Positions 42,605 through 50,467 of a stretch of 64,000 nt of DNA are shown here, piece after piece. This DNA comes from Enterovibrio norvegicus FF-33 (GTDB lineage: Bacteria; Pseudomonadota; Gammaproteobacteria; Enterobacterales; Vibrionaceae), in NCBI RefSeq assembly GCF_000286835.2, contig NZ_AJYD02000038.1, forward strand, positions 62,001-126,000. Direction: 5' to 3'. The position numbers and the translations under genes are program-made. Each line of letters begins with the position of its first letter. Position 1 is the first letter of the stretch. A model generated the notes under the pieces. The model had not been told where the DNA came from. It did not search any database and saw only the letters and a list, made by a program, of their open reading frames with translations.

Positions 42605-42894
42605 TATTTGAAAGACTTATAAGGGAAGACGTTGCGAATTCGTTGCTGCGCTTTGTTATCGATACTTTTCGATATGACCAATTTAACGGGTTTAAATCGA
42701 TTACGATAAACTTCCACTGTTCCGGTAATCGGATTGCGCTTGGCAATCTCTGCGCAGTCGTGCAAGAGTCCGTGAGGGATTTTACCTCGTGTCTTTATGA
42801 TCTCACCGTCTTTGAATTTGATGAGAAGAATGGGACGGTCAATGGCGATAAACACAAACAGCGCGATAAAACTCCCCGCCAGAAAGTACTCCAT
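42604..42894 (-). CDS. DUF3634-family membrane protein
   Basis: 96 residues. One N-terminal helix (FLAGSFIALFVFIAIDRPILL, roughly) and a basic cytoplasmic tail with IPHGLLHDCAEIAKRNPITGTVEVYR, the pattern of DUF3634, known to me mainly from Vibrionaceae and relatives. Function unknown. AAGGTG precedes the start. It lies nine bases after matP in the same direction and is coupled to the PPC-domain gene. Confidence 0.8.
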   Translation of the reverse strand: MEYFLAGSFIALFVFIAIDRPILLIKFKDGEIIKTRGKIPHGLLHDCAEIAKRNPITGTVEVYRNRFKPVKLVISKSIDNKAQQRIRNVFPYKSFK

Positions 42895-42903
42895 GAATTC
42901 ACC

Positions 42904-43353
42904 TTACAAATCTAACAAACTATTCAAATCTTTCTTCAACGCATCAACTTTCTTGTTGGCGTTTTGCGAACGATTAGCTTCACCAATCAAATACTCTATC
43001 GTATCTGACAATGTGGCATCGAGTTCTTGCGCTTTCACAGACAGTTTTTCCCACACACGAAAATCGAGGTCAATAGACTTCTTGCGCGTGTGCTCTTGTT
43101 CTGCATTAAAGTGACGTTTCCGCTTAGCGCGAATGGCTTGCTTGAGCTTAATATCGAGCGCCGGTGACATATGCTCACCAATCCATTCGATCACTCGAGT
43201 GGGTTCGTGTTCAAGTGCCAGAAGAGATTTAATCGATACATCTATCTCGCTGGTATCGACATAGCGGGATACATTGAAGCCCTCTTTGTGCTTCTTAACC
43301 AGATAACTCCATTTCCATCCGGCTTCGAGATTTTCAAGTTGTTGATATTTCAT
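42904..43353 (-). CDS. matP: Macrodomain Ter protein MatP
   Basis: 149 residues, opening MKYQQLENLEAGWKWSYLVKKH as in E. coli MatP (in outline), with the conserved DNA-binding segment RAKRKRHFNAEQEHTRKKSIDLD and a C-terminal coiled coil that lets dimers bridge two sites. It binds matS (GTGACRNYGTCAC), compacts the terminus and links it to the divisome through ZapB. Five perfect matS sites lie in this window and dif is 6 kb away. It is divergent from the lonH-like gene, as in E. coli (matP-ycbZ-fabA). Confidence 0.97.
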   Translation of the reverse strand: MKYQQLENLEAGWKWSYLVKKHKEGFNVSRYVDTSEIDVSIKSLLALEHEPTRVIEWIGEHMSPALDIKLKQAIRAKRKRHFNAEQEHTRKKSIDLDFRVWEKLSVKAQELDATLSDTIEYLIGEANRSQNANKKVDALKKDLNSLLDL

Positions 43354-43601
43354 ATTATTAATTTTTTATTGTGAGAGCTAAAGTGATGTGAAATTACAGT
43401 TACAGCGTAACAGTAGATTACTTTTTAATCAAATTTTACCTGTTATATCTTATTGATATTTTCGTCGCTTCGCTCACAAAGTGAGCCTTTATTTTTAATT
43501 ATTTTCTCGAATCATGACAAGCGGTTATCTTCGCTACTTTGCAGGGTCTTATTCCTTTATAATGGATATATCTAAATCTCCAAAGGCAGAAACCCAGACG
43601 T

Positions 43602-45275
43602 ATGCAAGAAGTTACCTGGCAGTCCGTTGTTCCCCAGTTCTCTCACGTAGAGCAGCACATTGAAAATTACGCTTCGATAGACGCCGTTGCGCCCAGTGCT
43701 CTGCAACCTCGACTGAAAAACAGCATTCAACGGCTTGTCCATGAGTCGCACTTCCCTCGCCTTTTGCTGGTCACCGCGGCCGATGTTCATGACTACTTTA
43801 CGCTAACGGAGAAGATGGTGGTTGACCACCTTCCCAAACCGGACATGCCTGTTGTTATTGCTGAAAACTTTGATGAAACTCAGTTATTTGGTGCAGTTTA
43901 TCCTAACAACGACAGCGTGACAACGTCACAAAAAATGGAAGGTTTACTCCATAAAGCGAATGGTGGCGTGCTGATTATTTCGCTAACCGGCATTATCAGT
44001 CAGGCCAATATTTGGAATCGATTGAAAAACGTCATTGCGACAAAAACGTTGCATTGGAAAAGCGCCAAGCGAGATACCTATTGCGAATTGCCACATCCTG
44101 AAACCATCTCTGTCAGTGTCATCGTTATTGGTGATCGTGGATTAATGGCAGACTTCGCAAGTGGCGAACCAGAGCTACACGGTATTGCGAGTTATTGTGA
44201 ATACGAGCAAGACATACATCTTTCAGAAGAAAACATTGATACCTACCTTGCTGTGGTTAAAGGCTTCCAGCAGCAATTCGGCGTAAAACCTCTGACCACA
44301 GGTGCAATCAAACGCTTTATGCAGGCTGGTGCACGTCACGCTGAAGACCAAGAGCGCATGCCCCTTTGCCCGTTGTGGGTTCAAACTATTTTGCGTGAAG
44401 CTGATTATCAATCACTGACAGACGTCATCACTGATGAAGACTTAGATGCGGCGATTTCAGCCAAATACTTCCGTGAGTCTTATCTGCCACTTCGTGCCGT
44501 TGATGACATTCACAAAGGCCAAGTATTTATTGATACTGAAGGCGAACATATTGGGCAGGTAAACGGCCTGACCGTGGTTGAGATGCCTGGACATCCAATG
44601 GCGTATGGCGAACCGGCACGTATCTCTTGTGTCGTGCATTTCGGTGACGGTGACATTGCTGACGTAGAACGCAAAGCAGAACTGGGTGGCAATATCCACG
44701 CGAAAGGCATGATGATCATGCAAGCTTTCGTGAGTGCTGCACTGGATTTGGACGAGCCATTGCCTTACTCCGCCTCTATCGTATTCGAGCAGTCTTACTG
44801 TGAAGTGGACGGTGACAGCGCATCGTTGGCTGAACTATGCGCCTTTGTGAGCGCTCTGTCTCAACAGCCGATCAACCAGAGCATTGCCATCACGGGCGCT
44901 GTCGACCAATTCGGTCGTGTACAAGCAGTTGGCGGTATCAATGAGAAAATTGAAGGCTTCTACCACATCTGTGAGCATCGCGGCTTATCCGGCTCTCAAG
45001 GTGTCATTTTGCCAATGACAAACCTCAATGCACTCTGCCTTAGTAAGGACGTCACCGAAGCCATTCGTGATGGTAAGTTCAACATCTGGGCCGTTGAAAA
45101 TGTTGAAGAAGCATTCCCATTGATCACCGGTGTGCCATTTAGTGGCGAAGAGGACGATGAAGAAACCGAAACACTGCTCGATAAAATCGCGCTGCGAATC
45201 GAACTCTTCCACCATGGTGAGCATCGTCACACATCACTAATAAATAAGCTTAAAAACATGTTCAGCCGACACTGA
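43602..45275 (+). CDS. ycbZ: Lon-family protease LonH (YcbZ-like)
   Basis: 557 residues. The C-terminal Lon protease domain has the Ser-Lys dyad: Ser406 in VDGDSASLAE and Lys449 in GGINEKIEGFY. The N-terminal part resembles a degenerate AAA region without a convincing Walker A, as in E. coli YcbZ, so ATP-driven unfolding is doubtful. Substrates unknown. The order matP, ycbZ, fabA is the same as in E. coli. It carries a perfect matS site near its 5' end. Confidence 0.93.
   Translation: MQEVTWQSVVPQFSHVEQHIENYASIDAVAPSALQPRLKNSIQRLVHESHFPRLLLVTAADVHDYFTLTEKMVVDHLPKPDMPVVIAENFDETQLFGAVYPNNDSVTTSQKMEGLLHKANGGVLIISLTGIISQANIWNRLKNVIATKTLHWKSAKRDTYCELPHPETISVSVIVIGDRGLMADFASGEPELHGIASYCEYEQDIHLSEENIDTYLAVVKGFQQQFGVKPLTTGAIKRFMQAGARHAEDQERMPLCPLWVQTILREADYQSLTDVITDEDLDAAISAKYFRESYLPLRAVDDIHKGQVFIDTEGEHIGQVNGLTVVEMPGHPMAYGEPARISCVVHFGDGDIADVERKAELGGNIHAKGMMIMQAFVSAALDLDEPLPYSASIVFEQSYCEVDGDSASLAELCAFVSALSQQPINQSIAITGAVDQFGRVQAVGGINEKIEGFYHICEHRGLSGSQGVILPMTNLNALCLSKDVTEAIRDGKFNIWAVENVEEAFPLITGVPFSGEEDDEETETLLDKIALRIELFHHGEHRHTSLINKLKNMFSRH
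43917..43929. promoter_or_regulatory. matS site inside the lonH-like gene
   Basis: GTGACAACGTCAC, perfect match to GTGACRNYGTCAC, 7 kb right of dif and 560 bases from matP. Confidence 0.85.
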
Positions 45276-45284
45276 TCAGAGTTG

Positions 45285-45308
45285 TCTAGCGTACACGTGT
45301 ACGCTAGA
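45285..45308. promoter_or_regulatory. FabR-type operator upstream of fabA
   Basis: Perfect 24-base palindrome with half-site TCTAGCGTACAC; the core AGCGTACAC-GTGTACGCT resembles the FabR sites of E. coli fabA and fabB. It ends 36 bases before the fabA start, where a repressor would cover the promoter. Confidence 0.75.
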
Positions 45309-45344
45309 ATAATGACATCTTTTTGCAGGAGCAGTACAATACTA

Positions 45345-45857
45345 ATGAAACGTCACTCATATGATCGCGACGACCTAATTGCCTCAAGTCAGGGCGAGCT
45401 TTTTGGCCCTGGCCGTCCTCAGTTGCCAGCTCCAAACATGCTGATGATGGACCGAATTGCAAACATCACCGATGAAGGTGGTGATTTCGGTAAAGGTTTT
45501 ATTGTTGCTGAACTCGACATCACACCTGACCTTTGGTTTTTTGATTGCCACTTCCCTGGTGACCCAGTAATGCCTGGTTGTTTGGGCTTGGATGCAATGT
45601 GGCAGCTGGTTGGTTTCTTCCTTGGCTGGATGGGTGGCGAAGGTAAAGGCCGAGCTCTGGGTGTAGGCGAAGTGAAATTCACTGGTCAAATCCTCCCTAC
45701 TGCGAAAAAAGTGACGTATGAAATTCAGATGAAGCGTGTCATTAACCGTAAATTGGTAATGGGCGTTGCTGATGGCCGTGTACTGGTAGATGGCAAAGAA
45801 ATCTACGCGGCGAAAGATTTGAAAGTAGGTTTATTTCAAGATACCTCTTCATTCTAA
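45345..45857 (+). CDS. fabA: 3-hydroxydecanoyl-ACP dehydratase/isomerase FabA
   Basis: 170 residues from ATG at 45345 ([21 protein letters not shown]); the longer frame begins inside the operator palindrome and is not used. Active-site His69 in [14 protein letters not shown] and Asp83 in [10 protein letters not shown] are in place. It dehydrates 3-hydroxydecanoyl-ACP and isomerises the double bond, the branch point to unsaturated fatty acids. A FabR-type palindrome precedes it and a strong terminator follows. Confidence 0.98.
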   Translation: MKRHSYDRDDLIASSQGELFGPGRPQLPAPNMLMMDRIANITDEGGDFGKGFIVAELDITPDLWFFDCHFPGDPVMPGCLGLDAMWQLVGFFLGWMGGEGKGRALGVGEVKFTGQILPTAKKVTYEIQMKRVINRKLVMGVADGRVLVDGKEIYAAKDLKVGLFQDTSSF

Positions 45858-45877
45858 ACATGCGCCAATCTTTCATT

Positions 45878-45904
45878 AAACCGCCCCTGTGGCGGTTTTT
45901 TTGT
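45878..45904 (+). terminator. Terminator after fabA
   Basis: AAACCGCC (45878-45885) / GGCGGTTT (45891-45898), loop CCTGT, then a T-run. Confidence 0.9.
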
Positions 45905-46063
45905 TTAGTGCTGCAGATCCCTCTCTTCTCGCGTTTGTCCGTTCTGGTGCGAATCAGCTTCACCCACACGGTTTCCACCCACAGACTTAAGTAGAGATAT
46001 CGACACCTCCAATCCTGTATTGAACAATAATTTAAAACCCATTAGTTATAGTGCATTAAACGG

Positions 46064-46091
46064 ATAAGAAAAAGCCCCGAATTCGGGGCTT
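46064..46091 (-). terminator. Terminator after rmf
   Basis: Perfect palindrome AAGCCCCGAA / TTCGGGGCTT (46072-46091), followed on the minus strand by TTTTC. Confidence 0.85.
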
Positions 46092-46116
46092 ATTTGGATG
46101 GATTGCAAGAAAGAGA

Positions 46117-46287
46117 TTATTTCATTGACGTCGCTTTAGTATCTCGACCATCACGCCAACCGCCTAGCCATTGGCTGCGTGCGTCCGTGGCTTGATAAGG
46201 ACATGTTTCAGAGGATCGACCGCTTACGCCGGCTTGATAGCCTTTAGCTTGTGCTCGCTCTAAACGATCTCGCTTCTGTCTTTTCAT
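46117..46287 (-). CDS. rmf: Ribosome modulation factor RMF
   Basis: 56 residues read from ATG at 46287: MKRQKRDRLERAQAKGYQ, then AGVSGRSSETCPYQATDARSQWLGGWRDGRDTK in outline. The MKRQKRDRLERA start and SQWLGGWR segment match E. coli RMF almost exactly. RMF dimerises 70S ribosomes into inactive 100S particles in stationary phase. GGGCGG lies upstream of the start. It lies between fabA and the uup operon, as in E. coli and vibrios. Confidence 0.97.
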   Translation of the reverse strand: MKRQKRDRLERAQAKGYQAGVSGRSSETCPYQATDARSQWLGGWRDGRDTKATSMK

Positions 46288-46450
46288 ATTTCCGCCCTCT
46301 TATCCTTCGACAAATGTATCTTTGCGATGCGGCTTAACAGGGTCACTGTTAATGAACCGCACCATTTAAGATTCATTCAAGGTTAATAAATAATCAAGCA
46401 TCGACTGGCTCATCCGACAAATATTTGTGAGGACGAGCCAAAAATGAACA

Positions 46451-48295
46451 TTACTTTCTACGTCTCAACAGTCCACCTAGACCAAGAAGAGCAAGGCCTA
46501 GCACACCAAAACTACCACCGCTGCGAGTGATCGTATTTGTTTCGTAAGGACGAGGGGTAATATCACCGCTTTCACGTGTCAGTTTCACGGCCACCAGCGC
46601 TTCTTCGCCATCACATTTTGCGTCATGGGCTGTTGAACTATAGCCACCAGCACAATAGAAAGCAGACGCTGCAATATCACCATTTACTGCAATATCATAA
46701 GCTTCAGCGATACGGTAAGCATTAGCTCCCGTTGCACCATTGGTCAGATCATCCAACAACCAACCGCGCGTATTGTCGAAATCGGCCAAATTTGGCGCAG
46801 AGCCATGCAGATATACATAGCCACGCTGGCGTCGAGCGCGATCACGGGAGGATTCAATATCGACCTTACCCACCAGCTCATTATTGTCGTTAATCGCCGC
46901 CGCAGTCGCGTTGTAGCCATTAAAGAACAATGAACTTTGAGCAGTGGTTAAAAGTGTCGTTGATGTGCCTTCATTAACAAACACATTTTCTGCGTATGCA
47001 CCGTTATTCAGCCTGTAGTTCTTAGCCACACCTACAACGACATTGTTTGCATTAATGTCGTTGGCTTCGGTGTAACTATAGATAATATCGCCATTTTGGC
47101 GGATTTCTATGCCAGGAATAAGCGACATACCCCAGCAAGTGCCAGCGGATGAATCTAGTTTTAGTGTCGCAAAACACGCATCAAAATCGGCGGTTGGCGT
47201 AAACTTCACGGCACGAGCATAGAAGTCACTATCATCATAAGTGCTAAAACCAACCATTGTCGGCGCAGTGTCCGCCCCTACAAGCGCTGCAGCACGAACA
47301 CTTGCCTGAGCGGTATCGTCTGTATTGCCAGTTGCACCATTCGGGAAGCCAGCAATAACTCGTGCATTATTGGCATCAGTCGCGCCGAGCAACCAAACAG
47401 ATGCCTGATTAGCAAACTGATAGTACTGACAAGCACGGTTGCTATAGTCAACAGAGCTTGAGCAGCTATTTAAATCGGAAAGCCCAGAATCCTCTGGAGC
47501 CTTGTTGCTATTGTTTGGTTCTGCCATGTTATGCGTTGAGGCCGAACCAAACACAATCGTCGTGCCGTTAGCATCTATTGAGCCATTGGCATTGGTTTGA
47601 CCGATTTGTGGAATAACACCTGTTGCGCTTGATGGAGGAAGAAGTTCTGTGCTTCCTGAAAAGCCTCGACGAACAAATGCACGAGCGTTATAGCTACCTT
47701 CGTCGAAATAAGGACTGCTGGAAGCCCCCATCGCCTCCCCAGAATCAGTCACCGCATTAACGACAACATTGGTAGAATCCGTATTTGGGTTTGTCAGCGT
47801 TGTACCGGAAACACCTGAACCAAACGGATTAACCTGAGAGCCATCTAAAGTAGCGACACTATTGCTGGTATAACCTGCATGCCAAGCATCAATTTCTTTG
47901 TTCAAGCCGCCAGTACAAATATTGGCATCATAGTCTTCACTATCACACACTTCACTAGATGCTTTAATGCCATACCATCGCTCATTCGCCCACGTATCGC
48001 AGGTGTTGTAGCCAAGGTAGTTAAAACAGTAACTATCCAAGTCATTATAGCTATTAATGAAATGCTCTACGTCTACCATGTAAGGCAGCTCTTGAGAGTA
48101 GTTAAGTCCCACAGGGCCACTTAACACCTCAACCGCAACTTTATCGCCATTAGGCGAAATCGCGGTAGCAGTGGCAGAGTTGGATTCTGATGGAGTGTCT
48201 ATTTTGGTGACAGAGTACAACGCCGCATTCGCGATCATTGGAAAACCAGCCATCGCAAGCGCGACAGCTGAAAGTTTAAATTTGTTGAACTGCAT
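46451..48295 (-). CDS. DUF3466 secreted protein with GlyGly-CTERM tail
   Basis: 614 residues from ATG at 48295 (MQFNKFKLSAVALAMAG), two bases after the uup stop. A signal peptide (to about 24, ending IANA) precedes a repetitive beta-propeller-like sequence with recurring AISPNGDKVA, AVTDSGEAMG, ANGSIDANGT, EANDINANNVVVG and AINDNNELVG elements, typical of DUF3466. The C-terminus SGGSFGVLGLALLGLGGLLRRRK (in outline) is a GlyGly-CTERM signal: small glycine motif, helix, arginines. Such tails are cut by rhombosortase and the proteins usually leave by type II secretion. Function of the propeller is unknown. Confidence 0.85.
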   Translation of the reverse strand: MQFNKFKLSAVALAMAGFPMIANAALYSVTKIDTPSESNSATATAISPNGDKVAVEVLSGPVGLNYSQELPYMVDVEHFINSYNDLDSYCFNYLGYNTCDTWANERWYGIKASSEVCDSEDYDANICTGGLNKEIDAWHAGYTSNSVATLDGSQVNPFGSGVSGTTLTNPNTDSTNVVVNAVTDSGEAMGASSSPYFDEGSYNARAFVRRGFSGSTELLPPSSATGVIPQIGQTNANGSIDANGTTIVFGSASTHNMAEPNNSNKAPEDSGLSDLNSCSSSVDYSNRACQYYQFANQASVWLLGATDANNARVIAGFPNGATGNTDDTAQASVRAAALVGADTAPTMVGFSTYDDSDFYARAVKFTPTADFDACFATLKLDSSAGTCWGMSLIPGIEIRQNGDIIYSYTEANDINANNVVVGVAKNYRLNNGAYAENVFVNEGTSTTLLTTAQSSLFFNGYNATAAAINDNNELVGKVDIESSRDRARRQRGYVYLHGSAPNLADFDNTRGWLLDDLTNGATGANAYRIAEAYDIAVNGDIAASAFYCAGGYSSTAHDAKCDGEEALVAVKLTRESGDITPRPYETNTITRSGGSFGVLGLALLGLGGLLRRRK

Positions 48296-48297
48296 TA

Positions 48298-50226
48298 CTA
48301 TTCCTTCTGCATCTCTTCGAGTTCTTCCCATCGTTCAAACGCTGTTTCTAACTCAGCTTCCACATCGCCCAGACGCTGCAAGACAGGCTGTGTTTCTTCG
48401 GCGCTTTTCTGGAAGAACGCAGGATCGTTCACCGATTCCTGTAACTGCGAGATTTCATTCTCTAAGTTTTCAAGAAGCTGTGGAAGCGCTTCTAGCTCTC
48501 TTTGCAACTTATAAGACAGTTTTTTGCCTGGCTTATTGTTTTCAGCTTGTTTTATAGGCGCTTCTTCTTGTGAAGCTTCCTGTTTCTTTTGTTTCTCTTG
48601 AGGTTTATCTGCACCAATCGTCTGACGATAATTATCGCGTTGCTGCATCGCATCGTGATAACCACCGACGAATTTGTGAATAACACCCTCACCTTCAAAC
48701 ACCCAGCTATGAGTCACGGTGTTATCGACAAACTGACGATCATGGCTCACTAACAGCAAAGTACCCTGATAGTTGGCAAGCAATTCTTCCAAAAGTTCCA
48801 ACGTTTCGATATCCAAATCGTTGGTTGGTTCATCGAGAACCAATAAATTACAAGGCTTAAGGAAGATACGCGCGAGTAGAAGGCGGTTCTTCTCACCACC
48901 AGATAAGGCTTTTACTGGTGTTCGTGCACGACGTGGGTGGAACAAGAAATCTTGCAGGTAGCCAAGCACATGTCGCTTACGCCCACCCACTTCGACTTCC
49001 ATCTTGCCTGCCGCAAGGTTATCGACCACGGTTTTCTCTGGATCGAGCTTCTCTCGGTATTGGTCAAAATAAGCCACTTCGAGCTTAGTGCCGACATGGA
49101 ACTTGCCAGTTTCGGATTCCAGATTTCCCAACATCAACTTCAGCAACGTACTTTTGCCACAGCCGTTAGGCCCAATCAATGCAATACGGTCTCCACGCAT
49201 CACATTAAAGCTAAAGTCTTCGATTAAGTTCTTTCCATCAAACTTAAAGCTAATGTCTTTCGCTTCGAAAACGATTTTTCCTGACTTAACCGCTTCATCA
49301 ACCAGTATATTGGCATTACCCAACACTTCGACACGCTCAGATCGTTCGCGACGAAGTTGCTTGAGGGCACGTACACGGCCTTCGTTACGCGTACGACGCG
49401 CTTTGATCCCCTGGCGAATCCAGGTTTCTTCTTGCGCGAGTTTTTTGTCGAACTCAGCGTTTTGATCAGCTTCGACACGAAGCGCTTCTTCTTTGGCATC
49501 AAGGTATTTTTCGTAATCGCCAGGCCATGAGCTCAATTGACCGCGGTCGAGGTCAACGATGCGTGTTGCCATAGAACGAATAAATGCACGGTCGTGCGAG
49601 ATGAAGATGATCGCGCCTTTGAAATCTTTAAGGAAGTTTTCCAGCCACAAAATCGTCGCCACGTCCAAATGGTTCGTTGGCTCATCTAGAAGTAATACAT
49701 CAGGCTCACACACCAGTGCACGCGCTAAAGCGGCTTTACGCTGCCAACCACCAGACAATTCGGACAACTTCTTAGAACCATCCAATTTAAGTGCATCAAG
49801 CACCATGGTCAGTTGGTTTTCAAAATGCCATGCGCCAGAATGGTCTAGCTGATCTTGAACCCTTGCCAATCGGTTGATGTTCTTCTCGCTAGGATCCGTT
49901 TCCATCAACCCGAGCAATTCGTGGTACTGCTTAAGGAGCGCCCCTGCTTCTGCTAAACCTTCAGACACATAGTCAACCACAGTGCCTTCGGAATCACGCG
50001 GAGGATCTTGCTCTAAACGTGACACTTTCAAATCTTGCTGGCGGTTAATACTGCCGTCATCAAGCTGCACTGTGCCATGGATGACTTTCATTAGAGTCGA
50101 TTTACCCGCGCCGTTTCGGCCGACAAGACAAACCCGTTCATTGGGCTGCAACGCAAATTCTGCGTGGTCGAGTAAAGGATTATCGCCGTAAGCGAGCTGA
50201 GCGTTGGTGATGTTAATCAATGCCAT
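48298..50226 (-). CDS. uup: ABC-F ATPase Uup
   Basis: 642 residues with two ATP-binding domains and no membrane segments. Walker A sites are GRNGAGKST (about 36) and GPNGCGKST (about 350); signatures are LSGGWQRK and LSGGEKNR; Walker B ends DEPTNHLD and DEPTNDLD. The linker between the domains is rich in Arg/Lys (RQGIKARRTRNEGRVRALK), and a C-terminal coiled coil from about 560 (LSYKLQRELEALPQLLENLE) is the Uup-type DNA/RNA-binding extension. It acts on ribosomes and on excision of transposons in E. coli. Overlaps the upstream glutaredoxin-like gene by 14 bases. Confidence 0.95.
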   Translation of the reverse strand: MALINITNAQLAYGDNPLLDHAEFALQPNERVCLVGRNGAGKSTLMKVIHGTVQLDDGSINRQQDLKVSRLEQDPPRDSEGTVVDYVSEGLAEAGALLKQYHELLGLMETDPSEKNINRLARVQDQLDHSGAWHFENQLTMVLDALKLDGSKKLSELSGGWQRKAALARALVCEPDVLLLDEPTNHLDVATILWLENFLKDFKGAIIFISHDRAFIRSMATRIVDLDRGQLSSWPGDYEKYLDAKEEALRVEADQNAEFDKKLAQEETWIRQGIKARRTRNEGRVRALKQLRRERSERVEVLGNANILVDEAVKSGKIVFEAKDISFKFDGKNLIEDFSFNVMRGDRIALIGPNGCGKSTLLKLMLGNLESETGKFHVGTKLEVAYFDQYREKLDPEKTVVDNLAAGKMEVEVGGRKRHVLGYLQDFLFHPRRARTPVKALSGGEKNRLLLARIFLKPCNLLVLDEPTNDLDIETLELLEELLANYQGTLLLVSHDRQFVDNTVTHSWVFEGEGVIHKFVGGYHDAMQQRDNYRQTIGADKPQEKQKKQEASQEEAPIKQAENNKPGKKLSYKLQRELEALPQLLENLENEISQLQESVNDPAFFQKSAEETQPVLQRLGDVEAELETAFERWEELEEMQKE

Positions 50227-50467
50227 GTTTAACTAACCATGTTGTTAGAGCGAAAGAATCAAAAGGCCAGCTCAGTTCTTCAATGACTGAGCCGTCTTTC
50301 GTTTGAAGTGAGATAACAGGAATAGTGACGCCGTAACGAGAGTACAGCGTGTCATCAAATGCAATGTCTATAACGTTCAAAGCAGCGGTGTTATCCGCTG
50401 CTTGATATAAAGCCATTGCCTCTTCACAAAGGTGACACCCTTCCGTGCTGTAGAGGATTAAGGCCAT
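50213..50467 (-). CDS. Glutaredoxin-like (DUF836) protein
   Basis: 84 residues from ATG at 50467 ([21 protein letters not shown]), overlapping the rlmL stop by one base (TAATG). The CHLC dithiol motif at the start of the first helix and the cis-proline segment TIPVISL are those of the DUF836 glutaredoxin-like family. Probably a cytosolic thiol protein; partner unknown. It lies between rlmKL and uup in one leftward operon, an order shared by vibrios. Confidence 0.9.
   Translation of the reverse strand: MALILYSTEGCHLCEEAMALYQAADNTAALNVIDIAFDDTLYSRYGVTIPVISLQTKDGSVIEELSWPFDSFALTTWLVKHGID

Noticed and set aside
36518-43353. Superintegron array (GNAT, CPT-like gene, long spacers)
   Set aside because: No attC sites with matching core and inverse core were seen, no integrase, and matP/DUF3634 are core genes.
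50325-50337. GTGACGCCGTAAC resembling matS
   Set aside because: One mismatch in the right arm; listed only as a near hit.
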